From Dehalococcoidia bacterium (GTDB lineage: Bacteria; Chloroflexota; Dehalococcoidia; Lucifugimonadales; Australimonadaceae), in the NCBI GenBank assembly GCA_021296055.1, contig JAGWBE010000001.1:1-57684 (forward strand): a stretch of 57,684 bases of DNA. The letters are read 5' to 3'. Below, piece after piece: positions 33,457 through 42,431 of this stretch. The position numbers were made by a program, and so were the translations under genes. Below the pieces are notes generated by a model, which saw only the letters and a list, made by a program, of their open reading frames with translations, was not told the origin of the DNA and did no database searches. The first letter of the stretch is position 1, and every line of letters begins with the position of its first letter.

Positions 33457-35133
33457 ATGGAGACTACGGGGCAGGATCCTACGCATCGCGTGGCGACCTC
33501 CGGGGACGTGGAGGTCGCCGCCTACCTGGAGATCGCGCAGGAGCGCGAGGGGCGCTCGGCTGCGCCAGAGCCGGGGCGCGGCGAGGGGCGCGGACGAACG
33601 GACGCCATTGTCATCCTCGACTTCGGATCGCAATACAGCCGCCTCATTGCTCGGCGCCTGCGCGAGCAGCGCGTCTACTGCGAGTTGCTGCCGCACGACG
33701 CGGCCAGAGAGGCGATAGCCAATCTCAACGTCAAAGGAATCGTGCTTTCGGGCGGCCCGGCGAGCGTCTGGGAGCCCGGCGCGCCGATGGCGCCTGGGTG
33801 GGTGTTCGACCTGGGCGTGCCGGTGCTGGGCATCTGCTATGGGATGCAGTTGATGGCACACCAGCTGGGAGGCGTGGTGGCGCCGGGGCGCGAGCGGGAG
33901 TACGGCTACGCGGCCATTCACCAGGAGGGGCCGAAGTCGGCGCTGTTCGCGGGGTTGGACGACGAGATTCCGGTGTGGATGAGCCACGGCGACCGCATCG
34001 ACGCGATGCCCGCAGGATTTCGTTCGCTGGCCTACAGCGGCAACTCGCCCGTGGCGGCGATGACCAACGACAAAGGATTGTTCGGCATCCAGTTCCACCC
34101 TGAGGTGGCGCACACGCCGCAGGGCAAGGAGATGCTGCGCAATTTTGCATTGGAGGTGTGCGGCTGCGCGGGCGATTGGACGCCGCGCAACTTCGTCGCC
34201 GACGCGGTGGAGCGCGTGCGAGCGCAAGTAGGTGGAGGGCGCGTCATCTGCGCGCTGTCCGGCGGCGTGGATTCCGCCGTCACCGCGATGCTCGTGCACC
34301 GAGCGATTGGGAACCAGCTGACGTGCATCTTCGTGAACAATGGTCTGCTGCGCCGCGAGGAGGCGGAGCGCGTCCGCGCGGTCTTCCAGCGCCACCTGGG
34401 GTTGAACCTGCTGTACGTGAACGCGAGCGAGCGCTTCCTGTCCGCCTTGCGCGGCGTGACCGACCCGGAGGTGAAGCGGCGGCGCATCGGCAACGAGTTC
34501 ATCGCGGTGTTCGACGAGGAGGCGGCGGCGCTGGGCGCGGTGGACTTCCTCGCCCAAGGAACGCTCTACCCCGACGTCATCGAGAGTCAGACGGCGGAAT
34601 CAAGTGCGTCGCACAAGATAAAGACGCACCACAACGTCGGGGGGCTGCCGGATCGGATGCGGATGGAGCTAGTGGAGCCGCTGCGCTACCTGTTCAAGGA
34701 CGAGGTGCGCGCCGTGGGCGAGGAGTTGGGGATGCCACCGGAGGTGCTCTACCGCCAGCCCTTCCCAGGGCCAGGCCTGGCGATACGCATCATGGGCGAG
34801 GTTACCCACGAGAAGTTGGAGACGCTGCGGGCGTGCGACTGGATCGTGATGGACGAGATCAAGCGCGACGGCCTCTACGACCGCCTGTGGCAGTCGTTCG
34901 CCGTGCTGACCGACACCAAGACGGTGGGCGTGATGGGCGATCAGCGCACCTACCAGCACGTGGCGGCAATCCGCGCCGTAACCAGCGACGACGCGATGAC
35001 GGCGGATTGGGCGCGGCTGCCCTACGACACTCTCGCGCGCATCTCCGGCCGCATCGTCAACGAGGCGCCCAGCGTCAACCGCGTCGTCTACGACATCACC
35101 AGCAAACCCCCCGGCACTATTGAGTGGGAGTGA
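33457..35133 (+). CDS. guaA: GMP synthase (glutamine-hydrolysing)
   Basis: A 558-residue enzyme that aminates XMP to GMP. The class I glutaminase has LDFGSQYSRLIARR, GICYGMQLMAHQLGG (catalytic Cys) and GIQFHPEVAHT (His and Glu). The ATP-pyrophosphatase loop ALSGGVDSAVTA begins the second half, and the C-terminal dimerisation domain ends SKPPGTIEWE. About 47 residues precede the glutaminase and are not part of the family. Two ATGs are possible: 33445 lacks a ribosome site, while 33457 has GGAGG 5 bases upstream, so I use 33457. It is followed 22 bases later by purD. Confidence 0.95.
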   Translation: METTGQDPTHRVATSGDVEVAAYLEIAQEREGRSAAPEPGRGEGRGRTDAIVILDFGSQYSRLIARRLREQRVYCELLPHDAAREAIANLNVKGIVLSGGPASVWEPGAPMAPGWVFDLGVPVLGICYGMQLMAHQLGGVVAPGREREYGYAAIHQEGPKSALFAGLDDEIPVWMSHGDRIDAMPAGFRSLAYSGNSPVAAMTNDKGLFGIQFHPEVAHTPQGKEMLRNFALEVCGCAGDWTPRNFVADAVERVRAQVGGGRVICALSGGVDSAVTAMLVHRAIGNQLTCIFVNNGLLRREEAERVRAVFQRHLGLNLLYVNASERFLSALRGVTDPEVKRRRIGNEFIAVFDEEAAALGAVDFLAQGTLYPDVIESQTAESSASHKIKTHHNVGGLPDRMRMELVEPLRYLFKDEVRAVGEELGMPPEVLYRQPFPGPGLAIRIMGEVTHEKLETLRACDWIVMDEIKRDGLYDRLWQSFAVLTDTKTVGVMGDQRTYQHVAAIRAVTSDDAMTADWARLPYDTLARISGRIVNEAPSVNRVVYDITSKPPGTIEWE

Positions 35134-35155
35134 GCGGCGGAGGCGCAGGGTAGCC

Positions 35156-36421
35156 GTGCGTGCGCTGGTGTTGGGCGGCGGCGGGCGGGAGCACGCCATC
35201 TTGTGGAAGTTGGCGCAAAGCCCTCGCGCGCCCGAACTCTTCCAAGCCTCCGTCAACCGCACCGCGCACGGCCTGGCGCAGCACGCCGACATCAACCCCG
35301 ACTGCCCGGCGCGTGTCGTCGAGTTCGTCGAGCGGCGTGGCATCGACCTCACCATCGTCGGGCCCGAGCGGCCATTGATGGAAGGCGTTACAGACGCACT
35401 GCGCAAACACGGCCACGCCGTGATGGGGCCGAGCCAGGCGGCGGCGCGCATCGAGTGGAGCAAGGCGTTCGCCAAGGAGGTTATGGCGCAGGCGGGCGTG
35501 CCGACGGCGGCCTCCGAGACGTTCACCGACCCCGACTCGGCCAAGGAGTGCGTCCGCAAGCGCGGCGCGCCCATCGTCGTGAAGGCGGACGGCCTTGCCG
35601 CCGGGAAGGGCGTAACGGTGGCCGCGACGGTGGAAGAAGCGGCGACGGCCATCGACGCGGCTATGACGGCGCGCGTCTTCGGCGACGCGGGCATGTCCGT
35701 CGTGGTCGAGGATTGCCTGGTCGGCGAGGAGGTGAGCGTCTTTTGCTTTACCGACGGCGTGAACGCCTCGCCCCTCATCGCCGCGCGCGACTACAAGCGC
35801 GTCTCCGACGGCGACCAAGGTCCAAACACGGGCGGAATGGGCGGCTACAGCCCTCCGCCTTACTGGGACGCGGCGTTGGAGCGGCGCATACGCGAGACGT
35901 GCATTGAGCAGGTGCTGCGCCAACTCGCCGCTATGGGCACCCCTTTTGCGGGCGTGCTGTTCGGCGGCCTGATGCTGACGGAGGACGGCCCGCAGGTCAT
36001 CGAGTTCAACGCGCGCCTTGGCGACCCGGAGGCGCAGCTCATCCTGCCTCGCCTCGAGAACGACCTGCTCGACGTTGCGGAGGCTGTCGCACATGGCGGC
36101 GTAGGCGCGCTCGACCTGCGCTGGTCGCCGACGGCGACGGTGGGCGTAACGCTCGCGTCGGGCGGCTACCCCGGCACCTACGAGACGGGCAAGCCCATCC
36201 ACGGCCTGGACGCGCTGCCCGACGGCGTAACTCCCTTCTACACGGGCGTAGGCGAGGACGATGTCGGCGCGCCTGTCACGGACGGGGGGCGCGTAGTAAC
36301 GCTCGTCGGCCACGGCGCAACGCACGCGGAGGCGCGCCGCCTCGCCTACGATGCGGCGGCGCAGGTGCGGTTCGCGGGCGCGCATTACCGGCGGGACATC
36401 GCCGCGTTCGCGGGGGAGTAA
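35156..36421 (+). CDS. purD: Phosphoribosylamine-glycine ligase
   Basis: A 421-residue ATP-grasp enzyme forming GAR. ALVLGGGGREHAILWKL is the N-terminal signature, VVKADGLAAGKGV binds ATP, and GPNTGGMGGYSPPPYW and VLFGGLMLTEDGPQVIEFNA with RLGDPEAQ carry the metal ligands. I chose the GTG at 35156, where homology starts and a purine-rich GGAGGCGCAGGG lies upstream; a TTG at 35120 would overlap guaA. It forms a small guaA-purD purine unit apart from the purEBCS cluster 5 kb away. Confidence 0.94.
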   Translation: MRALVLGGGGREHAILWKLAQSPRAPELFQASVNRTAHGLAQHADINPDCPARVVEFVERRGIDLTIVGPERPLMEGVTDALRKHGHAVMGPSQAAARIEWSKAFAKEVMAQAGVPTAASETFTDPDSAKECVRKRGAPIVVKADGLAAGKGVTVAATVEEAATAIDAAMTARVFGDAGMSVVVEDCLVGEEVSVFCFTDGVNASPLIAARDYKRVSDGDQGPNTGGMGGYSPPPYWDAALERRIRETCIEQVLRQLAAMGTPFAGVLFGGLMLTEDGPQVIEFNARLGDPEAQLILPRLENDLLDVAEAVAHGGVGALDLRWSPTATVGVTLASGGYPGTYETGKPIHGLDALPDGVTPFYTGVGEDDVGAPVTDGGRVVTLVGHGATHAEARRLAYDAAAQVRFAGAHYRRDIAAFAGE

Positions 36422-36432
36422 GCGACGGAGAT

Positions 36433-36452
36433 GCAGGGGGCGCGCCCCCTGC
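36433..36452. repeat. Perfect 20-base palindrome downstream of purD
   Basis: GCAGGGGGCG joined to its exact complement CGCCCCCTGC with no loop, 11 bases after the purD stop. It may act as a weak transcription stop, but no T-run follows. Confidence 0.6.
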
Positions 36453-36523
36453 GACCCCCATAGGGAGAAGAGGCGCCGCTCCCACCGAATAGAGATTGCC
36501 CACCCCACTCCATGCGTCGCGTT

Positions 36524-36552
36524 GTAGGAACAGGTTTGAAACCTGTTCCTAC
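36524..36552. repeat. Family A palindrome, copy 2
   Basis: Identical in all 29 bases to the copy at 12925-12953 (arms GTAGGAACAGGTTT). It lies between convergent purD and the LLM oxidoreductase and is preceded by GCGTCGCGTT, as other copies are preceded by GCGTTGCGTT. Confidence 0.85.
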
Positions 36553-36596
36553 GGGCAGAGGAGGGACGCGGCGTAGCAGCCTTTGCCTCCCCTGCC

Positions 36597-37553
36597 CTAC
36601 GCGTCGATCACCTCGCGCTTCAGGAGGGCTAGCTGTTGCCGGCGGGCTTCGCCGCGTGCGAAGAGGAAGCAGTAGAGGCGCTCGACGCCCTCGCTCCGCA
36701 GTTGGTTGACGCGCTCGACGACGGAGGCAGGCGTTCCCGCGAGGGCGAGGTGGCCGACCAACTCCTTGGCGGCGGCGGGGTCTACCGCGGCGGGGTCGGA
36801 CTCCTCAGGAACGGAGAGGCCAACGGCTTGGAGGCCGTCGTTGAAGAAGCCCATCTTGAGCCAGGTGAACACCACGGGCCAGACGCGCGCGTGTGCGGCC
36901 TCAGGGTCGTCGTCGATGGAGACGGCGGCGTTGTAGGTTACGGGGATGGAGGCGGGGTCGCGTCCGGCGGCTGCGGCGCCCTCGGCGATGCGCTTGGCCG
37001 ATTGCGCGCGGAAGGGCGCGCTGAGGCCCGCGAGCAGCATCGCCTCGTCGCCCAACTCGCCCGCCGTGCGCAGAGCTCGCGGGCCGCTGGCCGTCACCAT
37101 TAGCGGCGGGGGCGGCTCGGCGGGGTCTTCGATGCGACCGTTGGGGTTCGTGCCAAACGGGACGGTCTCGCCGTGGAGCAGGGCTCGGATGGAGACGAGC
37201 GCGTCGCGGAAGGCCTGGACGGTGGCGGGGGTGGTGCCGAGGTTCTGAATCACGCTGTCGCCAGTGCCGATGCCCATCTTGGTGCGGCCGGGGTAGAGCT
37301 CGGCGAGCGTGTTGGCGACGACGGCGAGGTGGAAGGGGTGGCGCGACTTGGGGTTGGTTACGGCGGTGTAGAGGGAGATGGCGCTGGTGCGGGCGGCGGC
37401 AAGGCCGAGGATAACGAAGGTGTCCTTGCCGTCCTCCACGTGGTCGGCGACGCCGGTTCCGGCGAAGCCGAGTTGCTCGGCCTGCTCGATGGCGGCGATC
37501 TGGTCGGCGATGGAGCCGCCGGGGCCGGTGGCGAGGTGCAGTTCGAAGGGCAT
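36597..37553 (-). CDS. LLM-class (F420-dependent type) flavin oxidoreductase
   Basis: A 318-residue luciferase-like monooxygenase-fold protein. MPFELHLATGPGGSIADQIA, then QAEQLGFAGTGVADHV (about residues 25-40), TAVTNPKSRHPFHLAVVANT (about 64-83) and GRTKMGIGTGDSVIQNLG (about 91-108) are typical of the F420-dependent methylenetetrahydromethanopterin-reductase-like branch. The ATG at 37553 follows the TRAP permease stop by one base (TGATATG), so the two are coupled. It may oxidise a small organic compound imported by that permease; F420 rather than FMN is inference from the family. Confidence 0.82.
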   Translation of the reverse strand: MPFELHLATGPGGSIADQIAAIEQAEQLGFAGTGVADHVEDGKDTFVILGLAAARTSAISLYTAVTNPKSRHPFHLAVVANTLAELYPGRTKMGIGTGDSVIQNLGTTPATVQAFRDALVSIRALLHGETVPFGTNPNGRIEDPAEPPPPLMVTASGPRALRTAGELGDEAMLLAGLSAPFRAQSAKRIAEGAAAAGRDPASIPVTYNAAVSIDDDPEAAHARVWPVVFTWLKMGFFNDGLQAVGLSVPEESDPAAVDPAAAKELVGHLALAGTPASVVERVNQLRSEGVERLYCFLFARGEARRQQLALLKREVIDA

Positions 37554-37554
37554 A

Positions 37555-39726
37555 TCAGCTGTCTCCTTGGGCGGTCGGGGTTGGTTCGAGCGTTGCCTGG
37601 GACGCGGGGCGCAGCTTGCCGTAGATGATAGCCGCGGCGGCGAGGGCGATGGTGAGCAGCGGGGCGATGAGCAGCGCCGCCCCGTTGCTGCGCAGCAGCG
37701 CGTAGAAGGATACCCCGCCCACCACGTAGAAGGCGGCGCGGCCAACGGGCGGCAACATCGCGCCCACCCAGCCGCCGCTCGCCATCTGTATGCCGATGAG
37801 CACGATGGCTAGGGAGAGAACCACCGGCAGCGTGGCGAGGCCGTTGTCGGGGATGTTCTGCAGCAGCAGCAAATCGTCCGGCGCCAGCAGCAGCACGATG
37901 GGGAAGACGTAGAAGGGCCACGCCATCTTCACCAGCTGCCACGAGACCTTGCCGTAGGTCGTGCCGGCGAGCGCCGCCGCCACCAGCGCGCTGCCCGCCA
38001 CCGGCGGCACGATGAGGCTCAGCGATCCCATGTAGAAGGCGACGAAGTGCGACGCGCGCACGTCCACGCCCATGCCCGCCAAGATCGGCACGAAGGTCAC
38101 CGTAACCAGGAAGTAGATAGCCAGGTTGGGCAGTCCGGCGGCCATGATGACCGACAGGAAGATGAGCAGCGCGCCCGCCAGCGCCACGCTGCCGCCGCTC
38201 AGGTCCTCCACGATGCCGCCGAAGCGCGTCCCCACGCCCGTATGTCCGATGGTGTCGGCGAGGATGGTTACGATGACCAGCACGACGGAGACGGCGCTGG
38301 CGTAGAAGGCGGCGTTCTTCATCCCGCTCGACCAGACGGACCACCGCGTCTCCACGCGCAGGATTACGCCCAGCATCAGCGTCGCCATCAGCGCGGCGGG
38401 AACCGCCGTCCGCAGCGTGAACCCCTCCAGCACCAGGGCGATGATGATGCCCACGGGGACGGCGGCTATGGCCGCCGAGCGCACGTACATCCCCATCGGG
38501 CTGCGCGTGAGGAGCGCCAGCGCGACGGAGGCCAAGACGCCGCCTAATACCATCACGAAGGCGGACATCAGCACCGGAAACGCGCCGTCGCCAAAGAGCA
38601 GCCAAGGGAATATGCGGATGGTGGTGAGGTTCAGCAACAGCAACAGCAGCGGGACGAACACGAACAGCGCGCCGCGCACGTAGGGCCATGGCTTCTGGTC
38701 GGCTTGCGGCTGGGCGGCGGCCTCCTCCGCCGTCGCCTCCACCCGTTTGATGCGGTGGGCGTTGCGCTTGGCATGGCCGATGATGTAGGCCGCCGTGCCG
38801 ATGTACCACATCGCGGCGGGGATGATGGCCATGCGGATGACCTCAAGGTAGCTGATGCCCAGGAGGTTCGCCATGACGAAGGCGACGATGCCCAGGATGG
38901 GCGGCGTGATGGTGGACGCGTTTGAGGCGACGCCCTCGATGCCGCCGCCCTCCTCCGGCGTGTAGCCGCCACGCACCATCGCGGGGATGGTGATGGGGCC
39001 GGTGATCGCCACGTTGTTCGGTCCTGCGCCGACGAAGGAGCCGGCGATGCCGGACGCAATCAGCGCGCCCATCGCGGGGCCGCCCACTAGGCGGCGTGAA
39101 AAGGCGCGCGCCATGCCCACTACGACGAGACTCGCGCCCGCCGCCGCCAATAGGATGCCCCAGAAGATGAGGAGCCACAGGAACCGCGAGGCCTGGTCGA
39201 CAACGGCGGTGTGCTGCTTCTGGACGATGCGCGTGAGCACCTCCCACGCCTCGAAGTCGGCGCCCCGCAGGAAGCCAGGCATGAAGCCCGCCGTGAAATG
39301 GTAGGTGATGAAGATCACGCCAAGGATGGGGAAAACCCACCCGAAGTACATATAGGAGACGGCGAGCACCGAGAGAAAGATCAGCATCCCCAGGATGATG
39401 TCCGGCCACGTGCCGAAGCGCGGGCGCAGGAAGAAATCCTCCGCGCCTTGGAAGAAGTAGTACTCGGCGATGGCGACGCCGATCATCAGCAGGGCGGCGA
39501 TGACCCAGCGCGGTGTCGTGCGCTTGCGCATCACGAAGCCAAACAAGCCAATCCAGATGGCGAACGCGAGGTGGGCGTTCTGGTAGGCCTGGACGGGCGG
39601 GTCCCACCGGAACTGGCCGAGGCCCATCGCCAGCATCGCCGCGAGCGACAACCAGAACATGCCCGTTACTACGGCGTCGAGGCGGTCGGGCTTCCTCTCC
39701 TGATGCGCGCCCCTGTCTTCTGCCAC
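37555..39726 (-). CDS. TRAP transporter fused 4TM/12TM permease
   Basis: A 723-residue polytopic membrane protein of the TRAP fused-permease class (TAXI-type DctQM). An N-terminal four-helix group (about residues 18-105) precedes the large DctM domain. SGIAGSFVGAGPNNVAITGP followed by ITIPAMVRGGYTPEEGGGIE and VASNASTITPPILGIVAFVM (about 216-290) is the signature substrate and Na+ region, and GLPNLAIYFLVTVTFVPILA and IVPPVAGSALVAAALAGTTY repeat it in the second half. No DctP or TAXI binding protein is adjacent. It is the first gene of a pair with the LLM oxidoreductase. Confidence 0.87.
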   Translation of the reverse strand: MAEDRGAHQERKPDRLDAVVTGMFWLSLAAMLAMGLGQFRWDPPVQAYQNAHLAFAIWIGLFGFVMRKRTTPRWVIAALLMIGVAIAEYYFFQGAEDFFLRPRFGTWPDIILGMLIFLSVLAVSYMYFGWVFPILGVIFITYHFTAGFMPGFLRGADFEAWEVLTRIVQKQHTAVVDQASRFLWLLIFWGILLAAAGASLVVVGMARAFSRRLVGGPAMGALIASGIAGSFVGAGPNNVAITGPITIPAMVRGGYTPEEGGGIEGVASNASTITPPILGIVAFVMANLLGISYLEVIRMAIIPAAMWYIGTAAYIIGHAKRNAHRIKRVEATAEEAAAQPQADQKPWPYVRGALFVFVPLLLLLLNLTTIRIFPWLLFGDGAFPVLMSAFVMVLGGVLASVALALLTRSPMGMYVRSAAIAAVPVGIIIALVLEGFTLRTAVPAALMATLMLGVILRVETRWSVWSSGMKNAAFYASAVSVVLVIVTILADTIGHTGVGTRFGGIVEDLSGGSVALAGALLIFLSVIMAAGLPNLAIYFLVTVTFVPILAGMGVDVRASHFVAFYMGSLSLIVPPVAGSALVAAALAGTTYGKVSWQLVKMAWPFYVFPIVLLLAPDDLLLLQNIPDNGLATLPVVLSLAIVLIGIQMASGGWVGAMLPPVGRAAFYVVGGVSFYALLRSNGAALLIAPLLTIALAAAAIIYGKLRPASQATLEPTPTAQGDS

Positions 39727-39806
39727 GCCTATCTCCCATGCCGAGCGCGGCGCCCCGGCTAGCAGGCGGCATTATAAGCAGCGGGGCGCGCCGGGGCGAA
39801 CGGGGC

Positions 39807-40043
39807 TCAGCCGCGCGGCGGTTCCTCCTCCGGCAGCGGCTCGAAGAACTCGGGGCCGACCGTGACCAGACCCTTCCACGCGCCCGGCTGCCGCTTGCCC
39901 GATCGCTTATGCGACGGCTTGTACGGCTCTAGTCGCGCGACCGGCGCCCCGTTCCGGGCGATAATCACCTGTTCGCCCTGTTCCATCAGCGCCAGCAGCG
40001 CCGACAGGTGCGTCTTCGCCTTATGAATGTTCACCGTAACCAC
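39807..40043 (-). CDS. Phd/YefM-type antitoxin, apparently without toxin
   Basis: A 78-residue protein beginning MVTVNIHKAKTHLSALLALM and GEQVIIARNGAPVARLEPY, the DNA-binding domain of Phd/YefM/VapB-like antitoxins. The C-terminus is short and basic, then acidic (LPEEEPP), and could be the toxin-binding part. The toxin normally follows, but only 80 bases separate this gene from the TRAP permease start, so there is no room for a PIN or Fic/Doc toxin; no toxin is seen upstream either. It may be an orphan regulator. Confidence 0.75.
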   Translation of the reverse strand: MVTVNIHKAKTHLSALLALMEQGEQVIIARNGAPVARLEPYKPSHKRSGKRQPGAWKGLVTVGPEFFEPLPEEEPPRG

Positions 40044-40162
40044 GGCAGCCCTTCTTTGCGGAATTCGTAATTCTAGATTAGCACGTCCGCCCGGCGCCTC
40101 TTGCGGCTTGAGCTCCTTACGGGGAGCTTTGCGAACCCTCCGCCCGCCAGGCGCGTTGCGTT

Positions 40163-40191
40163 GTAGGGACAGATTTGAAACCTGTCCCTAC
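40163..40191. repeat. Family A palindrome, copy 3
   Basis: Arms GTAGGGACAGATTT and AAACCTGTCCCTAC with one mismatch around a central G, preceded by GCGTTGCGTT. It lies between the antitoxin gene and the end of the MFS gene. Confidence 0.8.
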
Positions 40192-40231
40192 AGAAAAGAT
40201 ACGGGGGACGCCGCGCTTTCGCCCGCCCTTG

Positions 40232-41518
40232 TTACGCCGCGACCATCGCGGCTTCCCTGCCCTCTTGCGTAGCGACGTTGAGACAGCGCAGGCGCGCGCT
40301 CAGCGTCCACGCCGCGCCCGCGTTGAGGAACACCAGGGCGCCGCCCAGGGCCAGCGCCAGCGGCGCGCCGATGATCCCGGCGATGAAGTTCAGGCCCGCC
40401 GCGCCGATGGTCGGCAGTATCCACGACAGCCCCCACAGGCTCATCACGCGCCCGCGAAGCTCGTCGGGGACGAGCGTCTGCATCGTCACCTCGACGGCCA
40501 TCATGAAGGCGAGGGACCCCCCGCCGATGAGCACTTGGAGCGCCGCGCCCGCCCAAAGATTGCTCGTGAAGGCGAAGGCGGTCAGCGACGCGCCGAACAG
40601 CATCCCCTGGAGCGCCATCGCCTTGCCGGTCGGGACACGGCGGAGCACGGCGGGCGTGGTCAGCACCGCGATGAATGAACCCACGCCCCCACTCGCCCAC
40701 AGCAGCGACAGCCCCGACGGCCCCGTCTCCAGCACCTCGCCCGCGAACACGGGCAGCACGAAGATATAGCCCAGCCCGGACAGCGAGCTGACGTAGGTCA
40801 TGCCGATGACGATGCGGAAGAGGGGTTGGCGGCGCACGTAGCCTAGCCCCTCGGCCAGGTTGCGCAGCACGCTCGCCCGGCCAACCACTTTGCCCGGCGC
40901 GACGGAGACACGCAGGATAAGGGCGGACATCACGAGGAAGGTCGCGGCGCTCAGCGCGAAGGCGGGCCCGGCGCCCTGGTTCGGCCCCGCTCCCGCGTAG
41001 GCGACCACCGCCCCGCCAATCGCCGGCGCGATGGGCCGTGCGAACTGCCACGTCATCGCGTTCAGCGGCACCGCTTGCGACAGCAGCGAGCGGTCGGGCA
41101 GCAGACGCGGGTAGAGCACCTGGCGGCTCGGCTGGTCGAACGACTGCGCGACCCCCGTCAGAAAGGCGGCCAGCAGCAGGTGCCACGGCTCCACCAAGCC
41201 AAGGATGGTCAGCGCCGCTAGCCCCGCCACTACAACCGCCGCGAACGCCTGCGACCCGGCGATGACGCGCCTTTGGTCGAGCCGGTCGGCGAACACGCCC
41301 CCGAACAGCGCCACCAGCAGCTGCGGCAGGCCTAGGAACAGCGTGACGGAGCCGACGAAGGCGGGCGATTCGGTCAAATGGAAGGAGAGCCAGCCGATGG
41401 TGAACCACAGCATCTGCTGGCCAACCACCTGCGACAGCAGTCCCGCCCAGTAGAGGCGGAAGTCGCGGTGGCGCAACACGGCGAACAGGTGGAACTGCGC
41501 GGCGACGGCGGAGAGCAT
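40232..41518 (-). CDS. MFS transporter (MFS_3/EntS-like exporter)
   Basis: A 428-residue, twelve-helix major facilitator protein. The N-terminus FAVLRHRDFRLYWAGLLSQV is typical of the MFS_3 (enterobactin-exporter-like) branch, with FGGVFADRLDQRRVIAGSQA as motif A and GVAQSFDQPSRQVLYPRLLP (about residues 141-160) as the second family block. IRVSVAPGKVVGRASVLRNL leads to the central loop. The substrate is unknown. A GTATACA box lies just upstream of the ATG on the minus strand, so the leader may be short. Confidence 0.82.
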   Translation of the reverse strand: MLSAVAAQFHLFAVLRHRDFRLYWAGLLSQVVGQQMLWFTIGWLSFHLTESPAFVGSVTLFLGLPQLLVALFGGVFADRLDQRRVIAGSQAFAAVVVAGLAALTILGLVEPWHLLLAAFLTGVAQSFDQPSRQVLYPRLLPDRSLLSQAVPLNAMTWQFARPIAPAIGGAVVAYAGAGPNQGAGPAFALSAATFLVMSALILRVSVAPGKVVGRASVLRNLAEGLGYVRRQPLFRIVIGMTYVSSLSGLGYIFVLPVFAGEVLETGPSGLSLLWASGGVGSFIAVLTTPAVLRRVPTGKAMALQGMLFGASLTAFAFTSNLWAGAALQVLIGGGSLAFMMAVEVTMQTLVPDELRGRVMSLWGLSWILPTIGAAGLNFIAGIIGAPLALALGGALVFLNAGAAWTLSARLRCLNVATQEGREAAMVAA

Positions 41519-41851
41519 CAGGCGCGTAGTGTATACGCGGCGCCCTCGCGCTCCCCTGCCCGCCTGCTAAGAAGGCCGTTGCGTAATCGGCGCATCCGGC
41601 GCATCCGGCGCGTAGCCTCCTCCTGTAGGGGCAGGTTTGAAACCTGTCCCTACAGCGCAATTGCGGAGCGGGCGCCGGGCAATCCCTACGCAGCGGGCTC
41701 CCAGCGGTCACCCAACAGCCTCCCTTCGCGTGGGCGACACAGTGGGAGCGGGAACGACGGATAGGGGCGCCGGTTGACGATAGGGGCGGCGCGCGCCTAC
41801 GCTAGCCGTACGCGGGGCGCCGCCCCGGACACCCATCAGGAGAACCGAGAT
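41519..41851. other. Gene-free interval with repeat remnants
   Basis: This 333-base gap between the MFS gene and purE contains a lone GTTGCGTAA end (41578-41586) matching the MITE-like family, two tandem GGCGCATCC units (41589-41607 region) and family A copy 4 (41625-41653). No supported gene; the purE ribosome site AGGAGA is at its right end. Confidence 0.5.
41625..41653. repeat. Family A palindrome, copy 4
   Basis: Arms GTAGGGGCAGGTTT and AAACCTGTCCCTAC around a central G, extended by a flanking CT/AG pair. One G-T mismatch. Confidence 0.8.
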
Positions 41852-42310
41852 ATGCCACTCGTCGGCGTGCTTGTTGGGAGCGCCAGCGACAAGGAGACCG
41901 TCCAGCACACGATGGACACGCTGGCGCAGTTCGGCGTAGAGGCGGAGCTGACCGTCGCCTCCGCGCACAGGAACCCCGACGCGGTGCGCGCCTACGTAGA
42001 GGAGGCGCCCGCGCGCGGCGTGGAGGTGTTCATCGCGGCGGCAGGCGGCGCGGCGGCGTTGCCGGGCGTCGTCGCCTCCCTCACCACCCTGCCTGTCATC
42101 GGCGTCCCGCTCGCGTCGTCGGAGTTGCGTGGCGAGGACGCGCTCTACTCCATCGTCCAGATGCCCCCTGGGATACCGGTGGCGACGGTCGCCATCGGCT
42201 CGTGGGGCGCGCGCAACGCGGCCATCCTGGCTACGCAGATTCTGGCGCTCAAGTATGGTAGCCTGCGCGAGGCGCTGGACGCGCACAGGCGGCGTCTCCG
42301 CGAGCGCTGA
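41852..42310 (+). CDS. purE: N5-carboxyaminoimidazole ribonucleotide mutase
   Basis: A 152-residue class I PurE that converts N5-CAIR to CAIR in purine synthesis. VGVLVGSASDKETVQHTMDT (normally GS-SD) holds the phosphate site, ASAHRNPDAVRAY carries the catalytic His, and FIAAAGGAAALPGVVASLT and LPVIGVPLAS follow. I chose the ATG at 41852 (AGGAGA upstream), not 41774. No purK is seen nearby. It opens the purE-purB-purC-DUF3105-purS cluster. Confidence 0.93.
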   Translation: MPLVGVLVGSASDKETVQHTMDTLAQFGVEAELTVASAHRNPDAVRAYVEEAPARGVEVFIAAAGGAAALPGVVASLTTLPVIGVPLASSELRGEDALYSIVQMPPGIPVATVAIGSWGARNAAILATQILALKYGSLREALDAHRRRLRER

Positions 42311-42431
42311 GCCACCCGACGATGGGCCGACACTTCCGCCTCCGAACAACCGCCGCGACTCCCTCGCCTTTGCGTCTCTACGCTATCCCCGCCCTGTCCA
42401 ACTGCGCCTCCGCGCTCCCGGAGCGCCGCCC

